Source: Hyphomicrobiales bacterium (lineage in GTDB: Bacteria > Pseudomonadota > Alphaproteobacteria > Rhizobiales > Beijerinckiaceae). From it: a stretch of 5,209 bases of DNA. Below are positions 1 through 5,209 of this stretch, piece after piece (position 1 is the first letter of the stretch; each line of letters starts with the position of its first letter). The stretch spans positions 1-5,209 of the forward strand of contig JAQGKN010000150.1 in the NCBI GenBank assembly GCA_028290085.1. The letters are read 5' to 3'. The translations under genes and the position numbers were made by a program. The notes beneath the pieces are model-generated. The model made no database searches. It was not told the origin of the DNA and saw only the letters and a list, made by a program, of their open reading frames with translations.

Positions 1-267
1 ATTGCTGATAAACCAAAGCTCGTCGCTCGCGTCCGCCGCATCCGGGGACAGATCGAGGCGGTGGAGCGCGCGCTCGAGGCTGAGGCCGATTGCGCAGCCA
101 TTCTCCAGCTCGTTGCCGCGGTGCGCGGAGCCGTTGGCGGCCTCACGCTCGAGCTGATGGAACACCACATCCGCGAACATATCGTCGATCCCAGGCATGA
201 GCCCGACCCGGAGCGGGCGCGCGGAGCCCAGGATCTAATCGACATCCTCAGAACTTATCTGAAATAG
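1..267 (+). CDS. dmeR: RcnR/CsoR-family Ni/Co-sensing transcriptional repressor (DmeR-like), 5' end cut by window
   Basis: The frame is open from base 1 to the TAG at 265-267 and gives 88 residues; the family is about 90 residues, so only about four N-terminal residues are missing. The sequence carries the helix-1 signature RVRRIRGQIEAVERAL and the helix-2 block CAAILQLVAAVRGAVGGL of the DUF156 (CsoR/RcnR/FrmR) family, which are all-helical tetrameric repressors that leave DNA when metal or aldehyde binds. Aligned from memory with E. coli RcnR at a constant offset of four, Cys31, His56 and His60 of the fragment fall on the RcnR nickel/cobalt ligands Cys35, His60 and His64, and the EHIV stretch is shared. 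This favours a Ni/Co sensor over copper (CsoR) or formaldehyde (FrmR) sensing. The metal exporter 22 bp downstream on the same strand supports a dmeR-dmeF operon, with this protein repressing both genes. The family call is firm; the exact metal is inferred. The GTG at 61 is an internal Val codon, not the start. Confidence 0.9.
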   Translation: MADKPKLVARVRRIRGQIEAVERALEAEADCAAILQLVAAVRGAVGGLTLELMEHHIREHIVDPRHEPDPERARGAQDLIDILRTYLK

Positions 268-273
268 CCCGAC

Positions 274-277
274 AGGA
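274..277 (+). promoter_or_regulatory. Weak ribosome binding site for the exporter gene
   Basis: AGGA lies 12 bases before the GTG at 290. It is a modest Shine-Dalgarno match at slightly long spacing. It supports the GTG start, because the next in-frame Met codon is residue 121 and starting there would remove the His-rich tail and the first two membrane helices. Confidence 0.45.
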
Positions 278-289
278 CGAAACCAAGCC

Positions 290-1279
290 GTGACCAGCGC
301 ACACGATCACCACGCCCACAATCATCAGGACCATTCGGGGCACAGCCACGCGGCCCATGCTCCACATGGCCACGGCGTCCATGGGCATGGACACGATCAT
401 GCCCCCAAGGATTTCGGCAAGGCTTTTGCCATCGGCCTCATCCTGAACACCGGCTTCGTCGTCGTCGAGGTTATCTATGGCCTGCTCGGCAATTCCGTCG
501 CCCTGCTCGCCGACGCAGGCCACAACCTGGGCGACGTGCTCGGGCTCGTGGTCGCCTGGATCGGCGTGATCCTTTCGCGCCGGAAGCCCTCTGCTCGCTT
601 TACCTATGGGCTCGGCAAGTCTTCCATTCTGGCGGCCCTGCTGAACGCCATGTTCCTGCTGGTCGCTGTCGGCGCCATCGGCTGGGAAGCCATTCAGCGC
701 ATGATAGCGCCGGAGCCCGTCGCCACCACCACAGTCATGGTCATCGCCGCAATCGGCGTCTTCGTGAATGGCATCACTGCCTGGATGTTCGCGAGTGGCC
801 GCAAGGGTGACATCAACGTCCGCGCCGCCTTCATCCACATGGCCGCCGATGCCGGCCTGTCTGCCGGGGTGGTGCTCGCAGGCTTCATCATCGCGATGAC
901 GGGCCTGTTCTGGATCGATCCAATGATGAGCCTCGTGCTGAACGCCGTGATCCTTTGGAGCACGTGGGATCTGCTGAAATCCGCGACGACCATGGTGCTT
1001 TCGGGTGTTCCCGAGGGCACGGACATGGGCGAGCTTCGCACCTATCTGCTGAGCCTGCCCGGCGTCACCGATGTGCGCCATCTCCATGTCTGGTCATTGT
1101 CCACGCGCGACGTCGCGCTGACGTGCCATCTCGTTATGCCCGACGGGCACCCCGGCGATGCCATGCTGGCTGAGGCGGCCGCCGAGGTCAAAGAGCACTT
1201 CAGCATCAATCATCCGACATTCCAGATTGATGTCGGCCGCGCGGGCACCTGCCCGATCCATCCGGATCACGCGATCTGA
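290..1279 (+). CDS. dmeF: Cation diffusion facilitator, DmeF-like Co/Ni (divalent metal) efflux protein
   Basis: This 329-residue inner-membrane protein should export divalent metal in exchange for protons. Residues 5-37 are a cytoplasmic metal-binding tail with 15 histidines. Six hydrophobic helices follow at about 44-66, 69-96, 111-135, 144-169, 179-203 and 206-229. The paired HxxxD metal sites of the Zn/Co/Ni-type CDF branch are present: H78-D82 in helix 2 (HNLGD) and H183-D187 in helix 5 (HMAAD). DINVRAAF before helix 5 and LLADAGHNLGD are typical CzcD/ZitB/DmeF wording. Residues from about 240 form the cytoplasmic CDF C-terminal domain (SLPGVTDVRHLHVWSL). Length is normal and all key residues are present. 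It follows the RcnR-type regulator gene by 22 bp, so co-transcription and metal-induced expression are likely. The pairing, as in the rhizobial dmeRF operons, argues for cobalt/nickel; zinc transport cannot be excluded from sequence. Confidence 0.93.
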   Translation: MTSAHDHHAHNHQDHSGHSHAAHAPHGHGVHGHGHDHAPKDFGKAFAIGLILNTGFVVVEVIYGLLGNSVALLADAGHNLGDVLGLVVAWIGVILSRRKPSARFTYGLGKSSILAALLNAMFLLVAVGAIGWEAIQRMIAPEPVATTTVMVIAAIGVFVNGITAWMFASGRKGDINVRAAFIHMAADAGLSAGVVLAGFIIAMTGLFWIDPMMSLVLNAVILWSTWDLLKSATTMVLSGVPEGTDMGELRTYLLSLPGVTDVRHLHVWSLSTRDVALTCHLVMPDGHPGDAMLAEAAAEVKEHFSINHPTFQIDVGRAGTCPIHPDHAI

Positions 1280-1345
1280 CCACCTTCGCGCTTGCAGCCC
1301 AAACCTTGCTGGATCAGCATGGTTGGGGCGGCCAGGCCGCGCGCG

Positions 1346-1351
1346 GGGGGA
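1346..1351 (+). promoter_or_regulatory. Ribosome binding site deciding the ATG 1358 start
   Basis: GGGGGA ends six bases before the ATG at 1358. Starting there places a classic signal peptide exactly at the N terminus, whereas the in-frame TTG at 1292 would add 22 residues that look nothing like a signal sequence. Confidence 0.55.
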
Positions 1352-1357
1352 ACAGGC

Positions 1358-2299
1358 ATGCATCGGACGATTATTTTGGCGGCCACACTCGTGGCCTGTG
1401 CGCCTCTTGCGCAGGCGCAGACGAAACTCACGATCGCGTCCGGCGCGCGCGGGAACTGGGAAACCGCCGCCGCCGAACTCGGTCAGCGCTCTGGTCTATT
1501 CAAGAAACACGGTCTCGACGTGCAGGTCCTCTGGACACAAGGTGGTGGCGAGACCCTCCAGGCGGTCGCATCTGGCAGCGCCGACATCGGCATTGGCCTC
1601 GGCCTGGCAGCGAGCATGTCGGCTTTTGTGAAGGGCGCCCCGGTTCGCCCGGTTGCCAATGCATCCACTGGACCCGACATCTACTGGTATGTCCCGGCCG
1701 CCTCACCGATCAAATCTTTAAAGGACGCTGCGGGCAAGACCATGGCCTATTCGACCATGGGCTCATCGAGCTACATGGCGCTTCTCGGCTTGCGGAAACT
1801 CTATGGCATCGACGTGAAGCCCACCGGTACAGGCAGCCCCACGGCCACCTTCACGCAGGTCATGTCAAACCAGATCGACATTGGCTGGGCAGGACCACCC
1901 TTCGGCATCGCCCAGATCCGCAGCGGCACGATCCGCGTCGTGGCACGGGAAGCCGAACTGCCTGAATTTCAAAACCAGACTGTACGCGTCATCCTTGGCA
2001 ACCTGTCGCTGATCCAGGATCGCCCCAAAGTGCTCGATGCCTTTCGCGCCGCCTATGCCTAAACACTCGACTGGATGTACACGGACCCCGCTGCCATCAA
2101 GGCCTATTCGGAATTCTCCGGCATCGCTGAAGATGTGGCGGTGCAGGTGCGCGAAGAATTCTTCCCGAAGAAGGCGCTCGCGCTCACCTCGCTTTCGGGC
2201 GTCGACGACGCGACGAAGGATGCCGTCGAGATGAAGTTCATGCGCGAGCCGCTGACCAAGAGCCAGCTCGATGAGTTTTTCGCCTCTTACGCGAAATAG
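1358..2299 (+). pseudogene. NitT/TauT-type ABC transporter substrate-binding protein, interrupted by an in-frame TAA
   Basis: Reading one frame from ATG 1358 to TAG 2299 gives a 313-codon protein of normal family length, with a TAA at 2060-2062 as codon 235. The first ~20 residues are a signal peptide (MHRTIILAATLVACAPLAQA, cleavage after AQA). Domain 1 begins KLTIASGARGNWETAAAELG and continues with the superfamily pattern of a 'GLFKKHGLDVQV' strand, a 'GSADIGIG' turn and KSLKDAAGKTMAYSTMGSSS. This is the NMT1/SsuA/TauA periplasmic binding fold, which captures small sulfonates, nitrogen compounds or pyrimidines; the ligand is not predictable. After the stop the same frame continues with TLDWMYTDPAAIKAYSEF and runs to a normal C terminus, so one base change (for example GAA or CAA to TAA) explains the break. 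The truncated 234-residue product lacks the last 78 residues and is probably non-functional. No permease or ATPase gene is adjacent. Confidence 0.88.
2060..2062 (+). other. Premature ochre (TAA) codon inside the binding-protein gene
   Basis: The codon sits between AAYA and TLDWMY, in a helix region that relatives read through, usually with a charged or polar residue. Sense coding continues in the identical frame for 78 more codons, with no frameshift on either side. The next ATG (2075) has no convincing ribosome binding site, so re-initiation is unlikely. Confidence 0.85.
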
Positions 2300-2302
2300 T
2301 GC

Positions 2303-3136
2303 TCAGGGCTTGCGGACATAAGGCCCAAGCTTCCGGGCGGCGTTGGCGGCGAAGGACTCATCCACCAGGGTCGCTGCCGTCATCGTCTTGTCCGTCACCA
2401 GCCCTCGGCTGCGGAAGAAGCTCAGATCGTTATTCAGCGTCGGCAGATTGATGCCCCCATCCGGGTCGACCGCGAAGGCGCTCATATTCCGATAAACTTC
2501 GGGGTCCTTGATCGCTGTCGATTTTGTGAGGATATCGATGATTGCATCGGCGCCCGGTCCGGCGAGCTTTCCCTCTTTCAAGGCGTCGTTGTAGTCGCGC
2601 ACGGCATGCACATAGGCCACCATGAAACGCTCCGCGAGCGGGCGCTTCTGCTGCATGAATTGTTCGGAGTACAGGACAACGGCGGTCTGCTGTCCCGGAT
2701 AGATTACCTTGTCACTCGCGCGGACGGCGAGGCCCTTGTTGATCACCATCGACAATGTGGGTTCGTTGGTGACGCCACCATCGATCGCATTGTTGCTCAG
2801 CGCCGCGTACATTTCAGGAAAGCCCATATAGACGACGTCCACGTCCTCATATCGCAGACCGCCTTTCTTCAAGGCTTCGTTGAGAGACGATTCCGACCCT
2901 GCGCCCAAAGCCGCAGTGGCGATTTTCAGTCCCTTCAGATCGCGCAGCGAACGATAGGCGCCGCTGTCGGCGAGATCCTTGCGGATGACGAGCGTGGAAT
3001 ATTCGTAGCCCGGCGTGATCGATCCCTTGTCGGCGACTACGCGCAAATTGATGCCGCGTGACACACCATTGTAGAGCCCGGCGGCGACCGTGCCGCTGCC
3101 GACATCCAGCTGTCCTGTACCGAGCGGCGCGCCCAT
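2303..3136 (-). pseudogene. NitT/TauT-type substrate-binding protein, C-terminal part (body of an inversion-split gene)
   Basis: On the - strand, the 277 codons from ATG 3136 to TGA 2303 encode the body of a periplasmic binding protein. They start at GAPLGTGQLDVGSGTVAAGL, which is the second half of domain 1, and continue through INLRVVADKGSITPGYEYS, LRDLKGLKIATAALGAGSES, DVDVVYMGFPEMYAAL and a normal C terminus ending GPYVRKP. The signal peptide and first beta/alpha units are missing from this strand. Between 3137 and 3256 the - frame stays open, but those residues are antisense to the true N-terminal piece, which lies on the + strand at 3138-3335. The TGA is 3 bp from the stop of the convergent gene to the left. 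As it stands, the - strand copy has no export signal and no good start, so it is probably inactive. The family call is firm; the substrate is unknown. Confidence 0.85.
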
Positions 3137-3137
3137 C

Positions 3138-3335
3138 TCGCGTTTTCTTCGGGCATGTCCGCTCGCTCTGTCGCTTATGGGAGCGGCTTTTCCGGCAGAT
3201 GCGGAAACCGTCACCATCGGTACGACCAGTGTGGCGACCGATGCCGGATTTTTCATCGCGGCCGAGCGCGGTTACTTCAAGGACGAGGGGATCGAGGCGA
3301 AGCTCATTCCCTTTGCATCAGCCGCGCAGATGATG
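3138..3335 (+). pseudogene. N-terminal part of the same binding protein, inverted onto the + strand
   Basis: These 66 codons read as a signal peptide (RFLRACPLALSLMGAAFPADA, cleavage after ADA) followed by the opening of a mature NitT/TauT binding protein: ETVTIGTTSVATDAGFFIAA, ERGYFKDEGIEAKLIPFASA and AQMM. The homology then stops abruptly; the frame continues into unrelated codons and ends at TAA-like noise around 3395. The missing continuation is exactly what begins at 3136 on the opposite strand, so the two pieces are one former gene. The codon frame is open leftward to a GTG at 3090, but those residues are antisense to the C-terminal piece. No start codon with a ribosome binding site immediately precedes the signal peptide. 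Combined length of the two pieces is about 340 residues, normal for the family. Confidence 0.82.
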
Positions 3336-3414
3336 AAGCGGCCAGCACGATCATCGGCAATGCTCCCTGGGTTGCAACATGCAAAGCAATCCTGATGCCA
3401 ATCCTGCACGGATC

Positions 3415-3442
3415 TTGCATCCTCTTGCAACGGGTCCATACT
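3415..3442 (+). promoter_or_regulatory. Candidate sigma70-type promoter for the intact binding-protein-like gene
   Basis: TTGCAT (3415-3420) and CATACT (3437-3442) are separated by 16 bases, each matching four of six consensus bases. A start near 3449 would leave a leader of about 35 bases. The -35 box overlaps the second TTGCA/TGCAA repeat, which would allow regulation. The match is weak, as is common in GC-rich alphaproteobacteria. Confidence 0.3.
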
Positions 3443-3475
3443 GCCTCTCGCTGATCGACGGAGGCAAACGATACC

Positions 3476-3480
3476 GGGAG
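3476..3480 (+). promoter_or_regulatory. Ribosome binding site for the gene at 3485
   Basis: GGGAG lies 4 bases before ATG 3485 and 7 bases before ATG 3488. The spacing favours 3488 as the real start; the product differs by one Met. A better-looking GGAGG at 3460-3464 is too far upstream to serve. Confidence 0.55.
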
Positions 3481-3484
3481 AAAC

Positions 3485-4414
3485 ATGATGAAGGTTCTTA
3501 AGCTGGAAAGTACGGCGCCATTCCAAGGTCTGCCGGAACTCGTGGCCTATAAAGAAGGCCTTTTTGAAAAGGAAGGGCTGCAAATCGAGTGGATCGAGCG
3601 CGAACATTCCGCGCGCGGCCCCGATCATGCCCAGACTACGCCCAAAGGCGCCAACCCCTTCGCCAGCCATGGCAGCCTACTCGAACGGGGCAAGGCAGAC
3701 ATGTACAATGCATGTGAATGGGGCAATTACTGCCGCGTGCAGGACACGTCGGTCGGCAGCCGCCAGATCGGACGCCGCGCCATTGTTACTTACACGGCGA
3801 TCATGGTTCGGCCGGAGTCGAAAGTGTTCACACCCCAGCAACTTGCAGATGTCACAGTGGGTGTGCCCTTCTATTTCGGCAGTCATTACGCAGCCATCCA
3901 GCTGATGGAGGGCTTCCTGCCGCGCGAACGCATCAGCCTTTGCAACGCGCCGAATGGTTCGCAACAACGCTATGAAGCGCTGATGCGTGGCGACGTCGAA
4001 GCAACAACGCTGACCGAGCCCTACATCACGCTCGCTGAAAAGCAGGGCTGCCGTATTGTCTGCGGCACTCTCTACCACGGCACCGAAGTCGCCTCCGACA
4101 AGGTCGACGTCGAGACATATACCGCCTTCAACAAGGCCGTTCTGGAAGCGGTGAAACGCATCAACGCCGACAAAGCGGCTTACATGCATTACTTCATCGA
4201 TTATTACGCCGACCGCGACCCCAAGGTCGCGCAACTCAAACCCTCAGATCTGCGCGAGAGCCGCATCGTCATCACCGAGCCAGCGGCCATCCCCGACGGT
4301 GAGCTGAGCCGTACGTATGAATGGCTCAAAAGTTGGGGCATGCTGGAAAATACCGTCTCGGCGTTTGACCTCGTCAACACGCAGGTACAGACGCAGGCGC
4401 ACGCCGCGGAATGA
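3485..4414 (+). CDS. NMT1/THI5-like (substrate-binding-fold) protein without signal peptide
   Basis: This is an intact 309-residue protein of the same binding-fold superfamily as the two broken neighbours. Signs are the opening 'PELVAYKEGLFEKEGLQIEW', the hinge-like FTPQQLADVTVGVPFYFGSH, and RYEALMRGDVEATTLTEPYI, the usual second-domain entry. Unlike a normal ABC binding protein, it starts directly with MMKVLKLESTAPF and has no hydrophobic leader or lipobox. The first domain also has a long insert (about residues 40-62) rich in His, Pro and charged residues, then ADMYNACEWGNYCR. Five cysteines (77, 83, 153, 189, 193) are unusual for a periplasmic member. It may be a cytoplasmic enzyme or sensor with this fold (THI5 and the desulfinase DszB are known precedents), or a binding protein whose leader was lost. 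No THI5 cysteine-cluster motif is visible. It is likely monocistronic, with its own promoter and a terminator just after the stop. Confidence 0.8.
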   Translation: MMKVLKLESTAPFQGLPELVAYKEGLFEKEGLQIEWIEREHSARGPDHAQTTPKGANPFASHGSLLERGKADMYNACEWGNYCRVQDTSVGSRQIGRRAIVTYTAIMVRPESKVFTPQQLADVTVGVPFYFGSHYAAIQLMEGFLPRERISLCNAPNGSQQRYEALMRGDVEATTLTEPYITLAEKQGCRIVCGTLYHGTEVASDKVDVETYTAFNKAVLEAVKRINADKAAYMHYFIDYYADRDPKVAQLKPSDLRESRIVITEPAAIPDGELSRTYEWLKSWGMLENTVSAFDLVNTQVQTQAHAAE

Positions 4415-4421
4415 GTATGCG

Positions 4422-4448
4422 AAAGGCGGCCCGCGTGGCCGCCTTTTT
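4422..4448 (+). terminator. Strong intrinsic (rho-independent) terminator
   Basis: A perfect 7-bp stem GGCGGCC/GGCCGCC (4425-4431 with 4437-4443), loop CGCGT, is followed directly by TTTTT (4444-4448) and preceded by AAA that can extend the stem. It lies 7 bases after the TGA at 4412-4414, so it ends the transcript of the binding-fold gene. The T-run is on the + strand only. Confidence 0.92.
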
Positions 4449-4655
4449 ATGCGGAACGAACGTTCTGATTCTGGCTCGTGCCGTGCGGCATGCTGGGAGC
4501 TCAACGAAGTTGCAAACGAGTTGACCGTTGCAATATGCCCAAATTGGGTTACGATCTCAAAATGCGCTGGTAACCTTTGAGCCAGATAGCTGGAATATTT
4601 GAAACATTCGATTAGCTAAAAAACATATCTAAATAAGGCCTTCGTTTTGCGTTAT
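4449..4655. other. Intergenic stretch, AT-rich toward its right end, with alternative hairpins
   Basis: No gene is visible here. GTTGCAA occurs twice, 18 bases apart (4509 and 4527). CCCAA-A-TTGGG is a small palindrome at 4538-4548. GGTTAC (4547-4552) pairs with GTAACC (4570-4575), and CTCAAA (4556-4561) pairs with TTTGAG (4576-4581); the two hairpins are interleaved and exclude each other. From about 4590 the sequence becomes clearly AT-rich, which is where a promoter for the next gene would be expected. TTGAAA at 4599-4604 is a possible -35 box, but no good -10 box follows at normal spacing. Confidence 0.5.
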
Positions 4656-5209
4656 ATGCCTCGAAAGAACATCCCCGCTGATTTCGTCGGTTCCCCCGGC
4701 ACCCTACAGTTCGCATGCGCGTTGTTTTGCGCCGCCTATTTTATGATGTTCTTGATCTACAACTACTTCTTCACGCATATCGGCTTCACCAATCATACGT
4801 TTCCGAATGTTTGGGTGTATCGCTATCCATCGTTCAAGACACTTTACGAGGGTCGCTGGTTCGCTGACGTCCTGATACAATTAACCGGCGGATCCGGGGT
4901 TCCCACGCTGCAAATCGGGCTAGCGGCAGGTCTCCAGATCATTAATGCATTCATTTTCTCGTCGATATGGAACGTTCGAGACCGTCTGACGATCGTACTT
5001 CTTGTATTCCTCTTCAGCTTTCATCCGGCGCTTCTGGATTATTATTCGTTTTCCGTCGATCATCTATCGTTCGTTTTCGGAGACACTCTGGCGCTTCTGG
5101 GTGTACTCGCGCTCGACCGGCTAAAAGGATTGAAGCACCGCCACATATGCGCAATCGCCGCATTCGTTTTGGCTCTGGCCACGTACCAACCGAAAATCGC
5201 GATTTTCGC
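4656..5209 (+). CDS. GtrII-like membrane glucosyltransferase, N-terminal part (runs off window)
   Basis: An open frame from ATG 4656 to the window end gives 184 residues with no stop. It is hydrophobic, with predicted membrane spans at about 17-39, 85-104, 111-127, 137-153 and 164-184. Between the first two spans is a luminal/periplasmic loop ending YEGRW (64-68). FHPALLDYYSFSVDHLSF and then GDTLALLGVLAL (142-153) and ALATYQPKIAIF (173-184) resemble the GtrII glucosyltransferase family (Glucos_trans_II). Its members move glucose from a lipid carrier onto O-antigen or other surface polysaccharide at the periplasmic face. The GRW and YQ motifs are the main support; family recognition is from memory. 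The ribosome binding site is poor: TAAGG at 4634-4638 is 17 bases from this ATG but 8 bases from an in-frame TTG at 4647, so the true start may be three codons earlier. Codon use is visibly AT-richer than in the genes to the left, as is common for transferred polysaccharide genes. Confidence 0.62.
   Translation, partial: MPRKNIPADFVGSPGTLQFACALFCAAYFMMFLIYNYFFTHIGFTNHTFPNVWVYRYPSFKTLYEGRWFADVLIQLTGGSGVPTLQIGLAAGLQIINAFIFSSIWNVRDRLTIVLLVFLFSFHPALLDYYSFSVDHLSFVFGDTLALLGVLALDRLKGLKHRHICAIAAFVLALATYQPKIAIF

Larger units (their letters stand above)
3336..3484. promoter_or_regulatory. Probable control region upstream of the intact gene (and formerly of the inverted gene)
   Basis: This non-coding stretch has TTGCA-N3-TGCAA at 3372-3384, a 13-bp element that also fits the T-N11-A rule of LysR-type regulator sites. 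It also has TTGCA-N6-TGCAA at 3415-3430. The outer arms form a larger imperfect inverted repeat, 3371-3384 against 3415-3431. Between them is a 12-bp-spaced direct repeat, AATCCTG at 3388 and 3400. Before the neighbouring inversion, the second binding-protein gene would have started just left of here on the - strand, making this a divergent promoter region. Binding of a regulator is inferred only. Confidence 0.4.

Noticed and set aside
248..1087. Long - strand open frame (279 codons) opposite the metal exporter
   Set aside because: It is antisense to a clear CDF gene. Its His/Asp-rich composition is just the reverse reading of GC-rich codons, and it has no recognisable domain.
1328..1340. GCGGCC-A-GGCCGC palindrome as a terminator for the dmeRF operon
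   Set aside because: There is no T-run after it, and the one-base spacer leaves only a short usable stem. GC-rich DNA produces such palindromes often.
1292..1357. TTG at 1292 as start of the first binding protein
   Set aside because: It would add 22 non-signal-like residues ahead of a textbook signal peptide that begins at ATG 1358 with a G-rich ribosome site.
3090..3395. Single + strand open frame running through the inverted N-terminal piece
   Set aside because: Only 3138-3335 has protein-family signal. The left part is antisense to the binding-protein body and the right part is non-coding, so it is a chimera created by the inversion.
3272..3670. - strand open frame of 132 codons over the control region and start of the third gene
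   Set aside because: It is antisense to both the N-terminal piece and the intact gene, with no homology or ribosome site.
3485..4414. Calling the third protein THI5 (HMP-P synthase)
   Set aside because: The THI5 cysteine cluster (CCCFC) is absent. Superfamily membership alone does not support the thiamine role.
4454..4465. GAACGAACGTTC as a LexA (SOS) box
   Set aside because: The alphaproteobacterial box needs GAAC/GTTC repeats spaced by seven bases in direct orientation. The spacing and orientation here do not fit.
4547..4581. H-type RNA pseudoknot from the two interleaved stems
   Set aside because: There is no base between the two 3' arms, so the third loop has zero length and both stems cannot form together. 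Alternative hairpins are the better reading.

Overview
The window looks like chromosomal DNA from a GC-rich alphaproteobacterium, probably of the Rhizobiales. This rests on the overall GC richness, a dmeR-dmeF type metal-efflux pair as known from Rhizobium and Agrobacterium, and several NitT/TauT-type periplasmic binding-protein genes. The genus cannot be named from the sequence alone.

Region 1 (1-1279, + strand) is a nickel/cobalt resistance operon. It has the nearly complete end of an RcnR/CsoR-family metal-sensing repressor, followed 22 bp later by a DmeF-like cation diffusion facilitator with a very His-rich N terminus.

Region 2 (1358-4414) holds three genes of the NMT1/THI5-like (SsuA/TauA/ThiY) binding-protein superfamily, with no permease or ATPase gene in view. 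The first (1358-2299, +) has a normal signal peptide and length but is cut by an in-frame TAA at 2060-2062. The second is split by a local inversion. Its C-terminal four fifths lie on the - strand (2303-3136). Its signal peptide and first domain lie immediately beside this on the + strand (3138-3335). Turning that ~200-bp piece around rejoins the protein in frame at SAAQM/GAPLGTG. The third (3485-4414, +) is intact but has no signal peptide and carries five cysteines, so it may act in the cytoplasm. It ends in a strong intrinsic terminator. The stretch before it, 3336-3484, has TTGCA/TGCAA inverted repeats and was probably a shared control region between the divergent second and third genes before the inversion.

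Region 3 (4449-5209) changes character. An AT-richer intergenic stretch with mutually exclusive hairpin possibilities leads into the start of a multi-membrane-span protein resembling GtrII-type glucosyltransferases (surface polysaccharide modification), which runs off the window.

The main result is two adjacent, convergent binding-protein genes broken in different ways, one of them by a small and nearly clean inversion, next to an intact leaderless relative. This may be a fossil of relaxed selection or, less likely, a reversible switch. No mobile element, CRISPR array, tRNA or rRNA was seen.
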